Below are positions 1 through 11,314 of a stretch of 64,000 nt of DNA, piece by piece (the first letter of the stretch is position 1; every line of letters begins with the position of its first letter). Source of the stretch: an uncultured Pelagibacteraceae bacterium. Lineage in GTDB: Bacteria; Pseudomonadota; Alphaproteobacteria; Pelagibacterales; AG-422-B15. Below the pieces are notes generated by a model, which was not told where the DNA came from, did no database searches, and worked only from the letters and a program-made list of their open reading frames with translations. The position numbers and the translations under genes are program-made. The stretch lies in contig CABZHU010000002.1 in the NCBI GenBank assembly GCA_902525575.1, forward strand, positions 18,467 to 82,466, given 5' to 3'.

Positions 1-449
1 AGAAGACGTCTCCTCATTCCCCCAGACAAAGTTCTGGCATATGCTTTAGCCTTGTCTTCTAATGCAAGCATTTTTAGAATTTCCATGGTTTTTCTGTCTT
101 TCTTTCTAATACCGTATAAACCTGCCTGAATTTCTAAAAGTTCGTAAGGAGTAAAAAAAGGATCAATGTTTAATTCTTGAGGTACAATTCCCATAAGCTT
201 TTTAGCATCTATTAAATTGCTTTCGTGATTAATATTTAGCACTTCAATTTTGCCAGAACTTTTTTTTGCTAAGTCCGCTAAAATATTAATGAACGTAGAC
301 TTTCCAGCTCCATTAGGTCCAAGTAAGCCGAAAATTGAACCTTTCTTTATTTCCAATGAAATATTGTCTAATGCAAGTTTATTAGTATCAGAACTTGATT
401 TATAAACCTTGCTAAGATTATTAACTTTTATTGCTAATTCACTTTTCAT
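1..449 (-). CDS. ABC transporter ATP-binding protein (ABC-2 type), partial at window start
   Basis: Reverse-strand translation MKSELAIKVNNLSKVYKSSSDTNKLALDNISLEIKKGSIFGLLGPNGAGKSTFIN...; Walker A GPNGAGKST; LSGGM signature at the window edge; not in ORF track because truncated. Confidence 0.9.
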   Translation of the reverse strand, partial: MKSELAIKVNNLSKVYKSSSDTNKLALDNISLEIKKGSIFGLLGPNGAGKSTFINILADLAKKSSGKIEVLNINHESNLIDAKKLMGIVPQELNIDPFFTPYELLEIQAGLYGIRKKDRKTMEILKMLALEDKAKAYARTLSGGMRRRL

Positions 450-510
450 ATGTTTGATTAATTAAGAGAATATATAGTTTTTCAAAGTAATTTCTTGTAT
501 CATTCAACAT

Positions 511-687
511 ATGAATTCTCCAGAAATAAAAAAAAATCAAGATGAAAATATTGAATTAGTATCATCCAAAAAAGTAACTTGTTCTGGTCCTGATGGTCCA
601 CTTGGACACCCTAAAGTTTATCTAGATATGGGCGATAACGAAAGCGTGGTTTGCCCTTATTGCAGTAAAATTTTTAAATTGTTTTAA
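511..687 (+). CDS. small zinc-finger domain protein (CHCC type, NDUFS6-like)
   Basis: Translation MNSPEIKKNQDENIELVSSKKVTCSGPDGPLGHPKVYLDMGDNESVVCPYCSKIFKLF; C-x(n)-H-x(n)-CxxC pattern; stop abuts polA ATG. Confidence 0.85.
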   Translation: MNSPEIKKNQDENIELVSSKKVTCSGPDGPLGHPKVYLDMGDNESVVCPYCSKIFKLF

Positions 688-3489
688 ATGAATAGCAATA
701 AACATCTTTTTTTAGTTGATGGCTCAGGATATATTTTTAGAGCATACTACGCCTTGCCGCCATTATATAGAAAGAGTGATGGTTTACCAACAGGTGCAGT
801 AAACGGTTTCTGTAATATGCTTTATAAGCTAATAGAAGATACTAATAAAAGTGTCGGACCAACTCACTTGGCTGTAATTTTTGACAGTGCAAGGAAAACT
901 TTCAGGAATGATATTTATAAAGACTATAAAGCTAATAGAGGTGATCCCCCAGAAGATTTAATACCACAATTTAAAATTATAAAGGATGCAGTGACTGCTT
1001 TTGGTATTCAATCAATAGAATCGAGGGGATTCGAAGCAGACGACATAATTGCTACATACGCTGATGCTGCTGTGAAAAAGAACTGGCAAGTTTCAATTGT
1101 ATCATCTGACAAAGATTTAATGCAATTGGTTTCAGAAAAAATAAATCTTGTTGATACAATGAAAAATAAAAATATTGGACCCAAAGAAGTCGAGGAAAAA
1201 TTTGGTGTAGGGCCAGATAAAGTAATTGATGTTCAAGCTCTTGCTGGAGACAGTTCAGATAATGTTCCAGGAGCGCCCGGCATAGGTATAAAGACAGCAG
1301 CTCAACTAATAAATGAATTTGGAAATCTTGAAAAATTATTAGAAAAGTGTGGAGACATTAAACAAGAAAAAAGAAGAGATAATATTAAAAATAACATTGA
1401 GCAAATAAGAATAAGCAAGGAGTTAGTAACTTTAAAGAAAGATGTTAAAGATGTCCCATTACTTGCAGATCTTAAAAATAATAATTTAGCAATTGAGAAA
1501 TTAGTACCATTTCTAGAAGATCTTGAATTGAAGAAATTAGCAGATCGTATTAGAAAAAAAAATCCAGAAGCAAAATTTGAAACTGTAAATATCAATGAAT
1601 CAAAATTAGAAAAAAAAGAAAAAAGTAATGTTAATACTAATAAAGAAATTTCAACAAAAAATGTTAGCACTAAATATATACTCATAGATAACTTAAAAAA
1701 ACTCGAGGAATTAAAATCAAATATCTATGATACAGGTCATTTTGTTTATGATGTAGAAACTGACTCTTTAAGTATATTAGAAGCCAATCTTATTGGTATA
1801 TCAATTTGTTATGGCCTTGAAACCTCTTACTATATTCCATTTCAACACACTGATGAGCTTAATCAAATAATAACAAAGCAAATTAAAATAGAAGAGTTCT
1901 TTAAAATATTTAAGCCGATAATGGAAGACTCATCAATTATCAAAATTGGACACAATATAAAATATGATAATGCCATTTTAAAAAAATATGGTATCGACGT
2001 TATTGGCTATGATGATACAATGTTAATGTCATTTATTTCAGATGCGGGAGTCAATCGTCATGGTATGGACGATCTTGCAAAGATACATCTCAATAAAGAA
2101 ACTATAAAATACAAAGAAGTTGTAGGAAGTGGAAAATCTCAGATCACATTTGATCAAGTTGATCTAAATAGTGCGTTAAAATATGCGGCCGAGGATGCTG
2201 ATATTACTTATAAACTTTACTTATTTTTTAAAAAAAGAATAAACCATGAAAAAAATAATTATATCTATTCTAATATTGAGAAGCCACTAATTGATTGCAT
2301 TCAAACTATGGAATTCAATGGCATAAAAGTTGATAAAGAATATTTAAAAAAGCTATCAACAGATTTTTCAAAGAGAATATTAAAATTAGAAAGCAAGATA
2401 TACAAGGATACTGGTACAGAGTTTAATATTGCATCACCAAAGCAGCTGTCAGAGGTATTATTTGATAAACTCAAACTTAAACCACCAAAAAAAACAAGAA
2501 CAGGAGAAAAATCTACAGGAATAGATGTACTTGAAGATCTTGCCTACGGTGGTAATAAAGTTGCTGAAACTATTATTGAATGGAGACAGCTATCTAAGCT
2601 AAAGAATACTTATACAGAAGCCTTACAAGCCCATATTATTAAATCTACAGGTAGAATACATACCTCATATGCAATGGCATCTACAAGCACAGGTAGACTT
2701 GCGTCCTCTGACCCAAACTTACAAAATATTCCAATCAGAACAGATGAAGGTAGATCAATTCGCAAAGCGTTTATTCCCGATAAAGACCAAACAATCTTTG
2801 CAGCAGACTACAGCCAAATAGAATTAAGAGTTTTAGCTCATATGGCTGACGTATCTCAACTAAAAGATGCTTTCAATAACAATGAGGACATACATCAATT
2901 AACTGCGTCAGAGATTTTTAATGTCAAACACAAAGATGTCACTAAAGATTTACGCAGAAAAGCAAAAGCTGTTAATTTTGGTATAATTTATGGGATCTCT
3001 GCATTTGGACTGGCAAAACAGTTATCAATATCAAACTACGAAGCAAGTAATTTTATTAAAGAATATTTTAATAAGTTTTCTGGAATAAAAGAATATATGG
3101 AAAATACAAAAGAGCTTTGTAGAAAAAATGGTTATGTTGAAACACTATGTGGGCGAAAGTGTTTTTTTCCACGAATAAAAGATAAAAACTTTGCTTTAAG
3201 ATCATTTCAAGAAAGAGCGGCTATAAATGCTCCAATTCAGGGGACTGCAGCAGATATAATAAAGTTAGCTATGATAAAAATTAATGATAAAATAAAATCT
3301 ACTAATGAATGCAAGATGCTGCTTCAAGTTCACGATGAGCTAATTTTTGAAATCAAAAATGATAAACTTAAAAAATTTAGAAAAATAATTGTGGCTGAAA
3401 TGGAAAATGCGCTAAAGCCAAAGTTTGATCTTTCGGTACCACTTTCTGTTGATAGTAATAATGCTGATAATTGGAGCGATGCGCATTAA
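688..3489 (+). CDS. polA: DNA polymerase I
   Basis: 5'-3' exo, 3'-5' exo (DVET) and polymerase motifs (DYSQIELR, RRKAKAVNFGIIYG, QVHDELIFE). Confidence 0.98.
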   Translation: MNSNKHLFLVDGSGYIFRAYYALPPLYRKSDGLPTGAVNGFCNMLYKLIEDTNKSVGPTHLAVIFDSARKTFRNDIYKDYKANRGDPPEDLIPQFKIIKDAVTAFGIQSIESRGFEADDIIATYADAAVKKNWQVSIVSSDKDLMQLVSEKINLVDTMKNKNIGPKEVEEKFGVGPDKVIDVQALAGDSSDNVPGAPGIGIKTAAQLINEFGNLEKLLEKCGDIKQEKRRDNIKNNIEQIRISKELVTLKKDVKDVPLLADLKNNNLAIEKLVPFLEDLELKKLADRIRKKNPEAKFETVNINESKLEKKEKSNVNTNKEISTKNVSTKYILIDNLKKLEELKSNIYDTGHFVYDVETDSLSILEANLIGISICYGLETSYYIPFQHTDELNQIITKQIKIEEFFKIFKPIMEDSSIIKIGHNIKYDNAILKKYGIDVIGYDDTMLMSFISDAGVNRHGMDDLAKIHLNKETIKYKEVVGSGKSQITFDQVDLNSALKYAAEDADITYKLYLFFKKRINHEKNNYIYSNIEKPLIDCIQTMEFNGIKVDKEYLKKLSTDFSKRILKLESKIYKDTGTEFNIASPKQLSEVLFDKLKLKPPKKTRTGEKSTGIDVLEDLAYGGNKVAETIIEWRQLSKLKNTYTEALQAHIIKSTGRIHTSYAMASTSTGRLASSDPNLQNIPIRTDEGRSIRKAFIPDKDQTIFAADYSQIELRVLAHMADVSQLKDAFNNNEDIHQLTASEIFNVKHKDVTKDLRRKAKAVNFGIIYGISAFGLAKQLSISNYEASNFIKEYFNKFSGIKEYMENTKELCRKNGYVETLCGRKCFFPRIKDKNFALRSFQERAAINAPIQGTAADIIKLAMIKINDKIKSTNECKMLLQVHDELIFEIKNDKLKKFRKIIVAEMENALKPKFDLSVPLSVDSNNADNWSDAH

Positions 3490-4265
3490 TGACTGAAATC
3501 ATTATACTTGTCACTGGCGGATTTGATCCTATTCATAGTGGACATATCGCTTACTTCAAGGATGCAAAAAAATTAGGAAATAAGCTAATAGTTGGCGTTA
3601 ACTCAGATAATTGGTTGATACAAAAAAAAGGTAGTGCGTTTCTTCCCATTCAAGAAAGAATAGAAATTGTTTCTAATTTAGGGGTAGTTGATGCTGCCAT
3701 TGAATTTGAGGATGATGAGTATCAATCTGCGTCAAATGCGATACAAAAAGTTTTAGATATGTATCCAGATAATAAAATAATTTTTGCAAATGGTGGCGAT
3801 AGAAATCAAGCTAATATTCCTGAAATGGAAAAATTTGTGAATAATGAAAGAGTAAGTTTTGAGTTTGGAGTTGGAGGAGATTTTAAAAAAAACTCGTCAA
3901 GTTGGATATTAAAAAATTGGAAAGGACCAATTGAATATCGTCCGTGGGGATGGTATCGAGTTTTAGATGATAGTGATGATCACAAAGTCAAAGAGATAGA
4001 AGTCAATTCTAAGTCACGATTGAGTTATCAATCACACACTAAAAGATCTGAAGTTTGGACTGTGATCAGCGGAGAGGCTTTGGTTACCATTGACGATAAA
4101 ATTACAGAGTTAAAGATAAATGATTCAATATTTATTCCTGTTAATTCTAAGCACCGTTTAGAAAATAAGTCAGATATGAAATTAAATATTATTGAAATTC
4201 AAACGGGGACATATTTTGGTGAAGACGATATAGAAAGATATGAAGATGACTACAATCGATCATAA
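3489..4265 (+). CDS. fused cytidylyltransferase-like (HxGH nucleotidyltransferase) + cupin (mannose-6-phosphate isomerase type II-like) protein
   Basis: N-terminal GGFDPIHSGH nucleotidyltransferase; C-terminal YRPWGWYRVL...SHTKRSEVWTVISGEALV cupin; likely ATG at 3489 (TAATG overlap with polA) rather than 3471. Confidence 0.85.
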   Translation: MTEIIILVTGGFDPIHSGHIAYFKDAKKLGNKLIVGVNSDNWLIQKKGSAFLPIQERIEIVSNLGVVDAAIEFEDDEYQSASNAIQKVLDMYPDNKIIFANGGDRNQANIPEMEKFVNNERVSFEFGVGGDFKKNSSSWILKNWKGPIEYRPWGWYRVLDDSDDHKVKEIEVNSKSRLSYQSHTKRSEVWTVISGEALVTIDDKITELKINDSIFIPVNSKHRLENKSDMKLNIIEIQTGTYFGEDDIERYEDDYNRS

Positions 4266-4268
4266 TGT

Positions 4269-5537
4269 ATGAAGGCAAACTATTCCTATGTTTATTTAGC
4301 TTTCTTTTTACTTTTAAATATTTTTAATTTTGTAGATAGAAATCTACTTATAGCTTTTGCTCCTCAAATAAAGTCTGAGTTTAATCTTACAAATGTACAA
4401 TGGGGACTGCTGACAGGTGTTTACTTCCTCTTTTTCTATTCAGTATTTGGTATATTAATGGGCGTGCTTGGAGATAAATTTAGTAGGATGAAAATTGCTG
4501 CCGCAGGAGTATTTTTATGGAGTTTAATGACTGCTCTCACCGGTGTCGCTAAAAATTTTTCACACTTAATTGTTGCTAGAGCCTTAATTGGCGTTGGAGA
4601 GTCTGCATTAACCCCCAATGCGATATCAATGCTATCTGACCTTTTTAACCAAAATAAAAGAGGAACGGCATCTGCAATTTATTACTTAGGTATACCTTTA
4701 GGTGTCGGATTTGGAATGTTGATAGCAGCTTTTTTTGGACCAGTTTTTGGATGGCGCGCAGTATTTATCACATTAGGTTTGATTGGAATGGGACTTGGCA
4801 TAGTAACATATTTTCTTTTGGAACCGAAGCGTGGGCAATTAGACGTATCTTTTGATGAAGATAATAAATCTGCAAGTATTCGAGAAATTATAAGTATGAC
4901 AAAACATGCTCTCTATAATTCTAAATGTTTAACATTTGCGATTATTGGCAGTATTTTTCTCCATATTCCATTAGGCGCCGGTAACTTTGAGGTTTTATGG
5001 GCTGTAAATGAAAGAGGTTTTACTGCTAGTGCATATAATTTTTTATTTGGCATTTTTTTTATATTAGGCGGTACCGTCGGCGCAGTCCTTGGTGGTGTTT
5101 TGTCTGATCGTTTAAGTCATTACTTCAAAGGTGGTGTAATGACCTTTTTAGTTATATCTTATTTGCTTTTAACACCTTTAACAATAAGCTATAGATTTAT
5201 AAGTCCTGATACTAACTTTTTTTATTTAACATTATTCTTCGTTTCATTTAATGTCACTTTTTTTTATGGTCCAGTTTTTGCTTCAGTGCAGGAATTAACT
5301 CCAGTAAAAGTGAGATCAACTATGGTTGCAGTATGGATACTAGGAGTAAACATTATTGGAATGGGAGTTGGTAGTTTTTTTACTGGCTATCTTGTCGATT
5401 ATGTATTTAATGATTTTTCGTCTCCATATACACTTTCTTTAATTTCAATTGGACTAACATCAATTTTAGCAATTATTTGTTACTATATTGCTAGTCTTAG
5501 TTATACAGAAGATATCGAGAGGGTAAATAAATCCTAA
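4269..5537 (+). CDS. MFS transporter (Spinster-like)
   Basis: 12-TM MFS pattern, GDKFSR motif [23 protein letters not shown]. Confidence 0.88.
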   Translation: MKANYSYVYLAFFLLLNIFNFVDRNLLIAFAPQIKSEFNLTNVQWGLLTGVYFLFFYSVFGILMGVLGDKFSRMKIAAAGVFLWSLMTALTGVAKNFSHLIVARALIGVGESALTPNAISMLSDLFNQNKRGTASAIYYLGIPLGVGFGMLIAAFFGPVFGWRAVFITLGLIGMGLGIVTYFLLEPKRGQLDVSFDEDNKSASIREIISMTKHALYNSKCLTFAIIGSIFLHIPLGAGNFEVLWAVNERGFTASAYNFLFGIFFILGGTVGAVLGGVLSDRLSHYFKGGVMTFLVISYLLLTPLTISYRFISPDTNFFYLTLFFVSFNVTFFYGPVFASVQELTPVKVRSTMVAVWILGVNIIGMGVGSFFTGYLVDYVFNDFSSPYTLSLISIGLTSILAIICYYIASLSYTEDIERVNKS

Positions 5538-7138
5538 TTGGCAATAGGTCCTGAAGTTTTAATATTCTCTTCAACTTCAGATTCAAACTTAGTAAAATTA
5601 CTAATAAACATTTGTACTAGTTTTTTTGCCTGCGCATCATAATCAGACTCACTTTTCCATGTTTTCTTGGGATCTAATATTTGTTCATTAATTCCATCAA
5701 CCTTAACTGGGACTGAGAAGCCAAAATTTGGATCCTTTCTCATTTCAGCATCAGCTAGTTTGCCGGAGAGCGCAGCATTCAGTAATGCTCTAGTATTTTT
5801 AATCGATATTCTTTTGCCAACTCCATAAACACCGCCAGACCAACCTGTATTTACAAGCCAACAATCAACCTTATGATCTGATATCTTTTTTTTAAGTAAA
5901 TTTCCGTATTCTATTGGATTTCTTGGCATGAATGGTGCACCAAAACATGTTGAAAATGTTGCCTGAGGCTTGTTTGAAAGACCAATTTCAGTGCCTGCAA
6001 CTTTTGCTGTATAACCTGACAGAAAATGATACATCGCCTGATCTGCAGAAAGTTTAGCAATTGGAGGCAATACGCCAAATGCATCAGCAGTAAGCATAAT
6101 TATATTTTTAGGGTGACCAGTTTTTCCAGATACGGTAACTCCTGGTATATAGTCTAAAGGATAGGCTCCTCTTGTATTTTCTGTTAAAGAATTGTCATCT
6201 AGATCTAAAGTTCCGTCGTTATTCATGACAGCATTTTCAATGACTGTACCTTTCATTTGAGTAGTAGCATAAATTTCTGGTTCTGCTTCTTTAGATAATC
6301 TTATCAGTTTTGCGTAGCATCCACCTTCAAAATTAAAAAGTCCGTCATCCGACCATCCATGCTCATCATCTCCAAGGAGTGATCTCTTCGGATCTGCACT
6401 TAATGTAGTTTTACCTGTACCGGATAGACCAAAGAATATTGCAGCGTCACCATTTTCACCAGTATTAACAGAACAATGCATTGGCATAACGTTTTTTTCA
6501 GGAAGCAAAAAATTCAAAAGAGTAAATACAGATTTTTTTGTTTCACCTGCGTACTCAGTACCTGCTATTAAAATTATTTTTTCCGCGAGATTAACAGCTA
6601 TAACAGTTTCACTATTTGTACCATGAATACTTGGATCCATTTTCAAATTTGGAAAGTTTACAATAGTATACTCGGGATTAAAATGCTTTAGCTCATCAGC
6701 ACTTGGCCTTACAAGTAAATGTCTAGCAAATAATCCGTGCCAAGCATATTCTGTTATTATTGAAACATTTAATGAATGATTACGATCTGCTCCACCCATT
6801 AGGTTGTGTAAATATAATGACTTATCCTTTGAAAAATCTATAAATGCATTAGCAATTTTTGCATAATATTCTTCTGAGATAGGTACATTTGTTTCACCCC
6901 AATGGATTTTTTTCTCATTTACACCTTCTTTAACAAAAAATTTATCATTAGCTGACCTACCTGTATGTTTACCTGTTTTAACAACTAAAGCTCCATGCGA
7001 TGATAGTTTGCCTTCGCCTGAGGTATGTGCAACTTCATATAGTTCTTCAGAATTAAGGTTATTTTTAATTGAAGAAGCGTTTTGTATAATGCTATTTTTT
7101 ACTGAATTTTGCATATTTTGAGGTTGTGATAAAAACAT
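5534..7138 (-). CDS. pckA: phosphoenolpyruvate carboxykinase (ATP)
   Basis: [13 protein letters not shown] kinase loop; adjacent to chvI/chvG as in other alphaproteobacteria. Confidence 0.98.
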   Translation of the reverse strand: MFLSQPQNMQNSVKNSIIQNASSIKNNLNSEELYEVAHTSGEGKLSSHGALVVKTGKHTGRSANDKFFVKEGVNEKKIHWGETNVPISEEYYAKIANAFIDFSKDKSLYLHNLMGGADRNHSLNVSIITEYAWHGLFARHLLVRPSADELKHFNPEYTIVNFPNLKMDPSIHGTNSETVIAVNLAEKIILIAGTEYAGETKKSVFTLLNFLLPEKNVMPMHCSVNTGENGDAAIFFGLSGTGKTTLSADPKRSLLGDDEHGWSDDGLFNFEGGCYAKLIRLSKEAEPEIYATTQMKGTVIENAVMNNDGTLDLDDNSLTENTRGAYPLDYIPGVTVSGKTGHPKNIIMLTADAFGVLPPIAKLSADQAMYHFLSGYTAKVAGTEIGLSNKPQATFSTCFGAPFMPRNPIEYGNLLKKKISDHKVDCWLVNTGWSGGVYGVGKRISIKNTRALLNAALSGKLADAEMRKDPNFGFSVPVKVDGINEQILDPKKTWKSESDYDAQAKKLVQMFISNFTKFESEVEENIKTSGPIAN

Positions 7139-7259
7139 ATAATAACATGTATGTTAAGTGCTAATATCTAAATAAATGAAAAAAACTGTTAGTTAAATTA
7201 TGTAATATTTATGCCATTTTATGGTCATATAATAATTTAAAATATGATGAAAATTTAAA

Positions 7260-7958
7260 ATGAAACACCTTATTGCCCTAGTAGATGACGATCGAAATAT
7301 TTTAATTTCTCTCGAAGAACTGCTTAAAAAAGAAGAATTTGAAATACATACTTATAGTGACGGTCAGTCAGCATTGATCGGGATGTCTAGGTATCCCCCA
7401 GAACTAGCGGTAATTGATATAAAAATGCCAAAAATGGATGGATATGAATTATTTAAAAAAATAAGAGAAAAAACCGAAATACCAGTGATCTTTCTGACAT
7501 CTAAAGACCAAGAGGCCGATAGATTAAAAGGCTTAATGCATGGTGTTGATAGCTATGTTACAAAAAGTGGAAATTTTTCTAAAGAAATCTTAATAGAAAC
7601 AATTAAAAATACACTCAACAGAAAAAATATGGAGAATGAAAATTCTGAAAAAAAACAAATTATTATACTAGGAAATCTGAGGCTTGACTGTTTGAGATAC
7701 GAATGCGAGTGGAAGGAGAAATCACTTTTAGAGCCTTTAACTACTACTGAATTTAAAATAATAAAAGAATTGGTTGAAAGACCAGGCATTGTTAAATCAA
7801 GAGATAGATTAATGGAGATTGCTTACAGGGATGAATTGGATGTTGATGATAGAACAATAGACAGTCATATAAAAAGGATTAGAAAAAAATTTAGAAAGAT
7901 CGATCCTGAATTTAAATCCATTAATACTTTATATGGATCAGGATATAAGTGGAAATAA
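7260..7958 (+). CDS. chvI: response regulator, ChvI-like
   Basis: REC domain (VDDDRN, VIDIKMPKMDG) and OmpR winged-helix C-terminus; divergent from pckA. Confidence 0.9.
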   Translation: MKHLIALVDDDRNILISLEELLKKEEFEIHTYSDGQSALIGMSRYPPELAVIDIKMPKMDGYELFKKIREKTEIPVIFLTSKDQEADRLKGLMHGVDSYVTKSGNFSKEILIETIKNTLNRKNMENENSEKKQIIILGNLRLDCLRYECEWKEKSLLEPLTTTEFKIIKELVERPGIVKSRDRLMEIAYRDELDVDDRTIDSHIKRIRKKFRKIDPEFKSINTLYGSGYKWK

Positions 7959-9504
7959 TACAGTATATAACTTGAACAGCCTATTTAGAAAATTTTTATT
8001 ATATAATTTTGTTGGATTACTAATTTTAACAGTTAGTACAATACTCATAATTATTTTCCTCAACAACTATCAACTTAATAAAAGACTTAAACAAATCGAT
8101 AATCAGTCGTTGATTATTTATAACTTCTTAAAAACATCAAATTCACTCAGGGACATTAAAACAGAACTAAATGCTGAGGCTATTCTCTCCAAGTTAGAAA
8201 TCAAAAATCTTTCTATTATAATCATGGATGAGAACATGAATATCTTGCTAGATACAAAAGGATATGACTTAGAAAACAGTTCTTTTATAAATCAGTCTGC
8301 TACAGTAGTAGAGATCATAGACAAAAATAGTTCAATAGTTACTTTTAAATCAGATCAAAAAGAAAATTTAGCTAATAGAGATTTTTTAAATCACCCCAAA
8401 TTCCTAACTAATTTCAAAAATTTAGAAAAAGGAATTCAAAAAAACTTTTCGATTGAGTTGAACAATAATAAACTTGAATTGGTCTCAATATTTCCTATTA
8501 GTTATGATGACATTTACTACTATATTGTTGCGCACGAAGATAATACCAACATTCAAAGTATTAATAATCAAATACAACTAAATGTATTACTAGCAGGTTT
8601 AGCTATTGGAGGTTGCTTGATATTATTTTCATTTTTTTTAAACTTTATAATTCTCAAACCTATTAGAAACTTGGCAAATGCTGCGGAAAAAGTCCAAATA
8701 GACCACAAAACAAAACCTTTAATTTCTGGATTAGACAGAAGAGATGATGAAATTGGCCAACTTTCTAAAATCATTAATGAAATGTTGAATAGTTTATATA
8801 ATAAAATTGATAATGCTGAAAATAATTCAGCTGATTTGATGCATGAAATCCGAAATCCCCTTGCTTCAATAAAAATGGCATCCGAGGTTATTACAGATGA
8901 AATGAGTGATGGTCAAAAAAAATTTCTAAATCTTATTCAGAATGATATTTCAAGAATTGAAAGCATCATTACTGATTATTCAGTGATGATTAAAAATGAG
9001 GTAAATTTGTATAAAAGTCAGCAGCAAAAATTTGAAATAAAATCTTTATTGCATCAGATTATTGAAGACACCCAAAAAATATTACCAGATCAAATCCAAG
9101 TTAAGTTTTTATATGATCAAGATAATCAAAAGGAAATTTTTGTCGATGGCCAGAAGAAGTTTATTTCTCAAGCTATTAAAAATATTATAGACAATGCAAT
9201 TTCCTTTTCTCCAAAGCCTGGAATTATAAAAGTTACTCTATCATCAACAAGTAACTACTTGAGCATAGCAATTGTGGACGAGGGACCGGGCATTAAAGAG
9301 CCTGATATGAAAAGAATTTTTGAGCGTTTTTATTCTCTAAGAGAAGAAGATAATAAATCACATTCTGGACTTGGATTGAATATTGCCAAACAGATTGTTG
9401 ATGCACATGAAGGTTCAATTTCTGTAGATAATATTATTGAGGAAAATGATATTAAGGGTGCGAAGTTCATTGTCAATTTGCCCCAGGTAAATATTAATAA
9501 ATAA
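7933..9504 (+). CDS. chvG: sensor histidine kinase, ChvG-like
   Basis: Two TM segments, HAMP, LMHEIRNPLASIKMA H-box, HATPase NIIDNAISFSPKPG, GLGLNIAKQIV. Confidence 0.88.
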   Translation: MDQDISGNNTVYNLNSLFRKFLLYNFVGLLILTVSTILIIIFLNNYQLNKRLKQIDNQSLIIYNFLKTSNSLRDIKTELNAEAILSKLEIKNLSIIIMDENMNILLDTKGYDLENSSFINQSATVVEIIDKNSSIVTFKSDQKENLANRDFLNHPKFLTNFKNLEKGIQKNFSIELNNNKLELVSIFPISYDDIYYYIVAHEDNTNIQSINNQIQLNVLLAGLAIGGCLILFSFFLNFIILKPIRNLANAAEKVQIDHKTKPLISGLDRRDDEIGQLSKIINEMLNSLYNKIDNAENNSADLMHEIRNPLASIKMASEVITDEMSDGQKKFLNLIQNDISRIESIITDYSVMIKNEVNLYKSQQQKFEIKSLLHQIIEDTQKILPDQIQVKFLYDQDNQKEIFVDGQKKFISQAIKNIIDNAISFSPKPGIIKVTLSSTSNYLSIAIVDEGPGIKEPDMKRIFERFYSLREEDNKSHSGLGLNIAKQIVDAHEGSISVDNIIEENDIKGAKFIVNLPQVNINK

Positions 9505-9550
9505 TCATATTGAATATTAGTCTATTTAACCCTATATTTTATACTTAATT

Positions 9551-10843
9551 ATGGCCAATAAAGATTTTAAAGTAGCAGATATTGAACAAGCCGAATTTGG
9601 TAGGAAAGAAATATCTTTAGCTGAGACAGAGATGCCAGGTCTTATGGCACTCAGGGATGAGTATAAGGGCCAGAAACCGCTAGATGGTGCAAGGATAGTT
9701 GGCTGTCTTCACATGACTATACAAACTGCAGTCTTAATTGAAACTTTAGTAGAATTGGGAGCAGACGTTAGATGGTCATCCTGTAATATTTTTTCAACAC
9801 AAGATCATGCTGCTGCTGCAATAGCTAAAGCGGGCATTCCGGTTTTTGCCTGGAAAGGAGAAACAGAAGAAGAGTATTGGTGGTGTGTTCGACAAACTAT
9901 TGAGGGAAAAGAAGGATGGAAACCTAATTTAATATTAGATGATGGTGGAGATCTTACAGGACTTATGCATAAAGAATATAAAGAGTTGCTTCATGATGTA
10001 AAAGGGCTTTCCGAAGAAACTACCACTGGGGTGTTAGCGCTTAAAAAGATGGAAATTGATGGAACTCTTATGGTACCAGCAATAAATGTCAATGACTCTG
10101 TGACTAAATCTAAATTTGATAATCTTTATGGTTGTAGAGAGAGTTTAGTGGATGGCATTAAAAGAGCAACTGATGTGATGATGTCAGGAAAGGTTGCGAT
10201 CGTTGCCGGGTTTGGAGATGTTGGAAAAGGAAGCGCAGCTTCATTACGACAAAGTGGTGCAAGAGTAATGGTTACTGAAGCAGATCCAATATGTGCATTG
10301 CAAGCAGCAATGGAAGGTTATGAAGTTGTTACAATGGATGATATGATAAAAGAAGCAGACATTGTCGTAACTGCTACAGGTAACAAAGATATTGTAACTG
10401 CCGATCATATGAGAGAAATGAAGGATAGAGCAATACTATGTAACATTGGACACTTCGATAACGAAATTCAAGTTGAGGCGCTAAAAAACTATAAATGGGA
10501 TGAAATAAAACCTCAGGTTCATGAAATTACTCTTCCTAGTGAAAAGAGAATTATTTTACTAGCAGAGGGTAGATTGGTTAATCTTGGTTGTGCAACAGGT
10601 CATCCTAGTTTTGTTATGAGCGCATCATTTACAAACCAGGTTACTGCTCAAATTGAACTTTGGAACAATCCTGAAAAGTATGAGAAAAAAGTTTATGTAC
10701 TTCCAAAACATTTAGATGAGAAGGTGGCAAGACTTCATTTGGAAAAAGTAGGCGCGAAACTCACAAAATTATCTAAAGAACAAGCTGATTATATAAGTGT
10801 TACTCCCGAAGGGCCTTATAAGCCTGAAGCTTATAGATACTAA
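9551..10843 (+). CDS. ahcY: adenosylhomocysteinase
   Basis: [25 protein letters not shown]-terminal [12 protein letters not shown]. Confidence 0.98.
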   Translation: MANKDFKVADIEQAEFGRKEISLAETEMPGLMALRDEYKGQKPLDGARIVGCLHMTIQTAVLIETLVELGADVRWSSCNIFSTQDHAAAAIAKAGIPVFAWKGETEEEYWWCVRQTIEGKEGWKPNLILDDGGDLTGLMHKEYKELLHDVKGLSEETTTGVLALKKMEIDGTLMVPAINVNDSVTKSKFDNLYGCRESLVDGIKRATDVMMSGKVAIVAGFGDVGKGSAASLRQSGARVMVTEADPICALQAAMEGYEVVTMDDMIKEADIVVTATGNKDIVTADHMREMKDRAILCNIGHFDNEIQVEALKNYKWDEIKPQVHEITLPSEKRIILLAEGRLVNLGCATGHPSFVMSASFTNQVTAQIELWNNPEKYEKKVYVLPKHLDEKVARLHLEKVGAKLTKLSKEQADYISVTPEGPYKPEAYRY

Positions 10844-10870
10844 TTAACATTTTTAAGATATTATTTTCTC

Positions 10871-11314
10871 ATGCTTCTGAAGAATGAAGGTGATACTGAG
10901 AAACTCGCCAAAAGACTAGTTAAACTGTCAAAAAAAGAGAATACAGTTATATGTTTAAATGGGGATTTAGGTTCAGGAAAGACTACGTTTACAAGATATT
11001 TCATAAGAAATTTTTTTAAGGGTTTAGAAATTAAAGAAATTCCAAGCCCAACATTTACTCTATTGCAAGTTTATGAGAATGATGGCCATACAATAAATCA
11101 TTATGATTTTTATCGATTAAAAAATTCTAGTGAGCTATTTGAACTTAATTTTGGTGAGGCATTAACTGACGATGTCTGCTTGATTGAATGGGCAGATAAA
11201 TTTGAAGAAATATTACCAATTGACCGTATCCAACTTAATTTTCAAATCAAAAGCAAGGTTTCAAGAAGTGTACAAATCTCTTTAAGAGGAAAATTTAAAA
11301 ATCAAAAGTATTAG
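10871..11314 (+). CDS. tsaE: tRNA t6A modification ATPase TsaE
   Basis: GDLGSGKTTFTR P-loop, SPTFTL, YRL, IEWAD. Confidence 0.95.
   Translation: MLLKNEGDTEKLAKRLVKLSKKENTVICLNGDLGSGKTTFTRYFIRNFFKGLEIKEIPSPTFTLLQVYENDGHTINHYDFYRLKNSSELFELNFGEALTDDVCLIEWADKFEEILPIDRIQLNFQIKSKVSRSVQISLRGKFKNQKY

Noticed and set aside
1302-1685. 127-aa antisense ORF inside polA
   Set aside because: Low-complexity Ser/Phe/Leu shadow ORF on the opposite strand of a clear polA; no RBS or family features
9505-9550. Searched for a SAH/SAM riboswitch upstream of ahcY
   Set aside because: Intergenic region too short and lacks a recognisable aptamer
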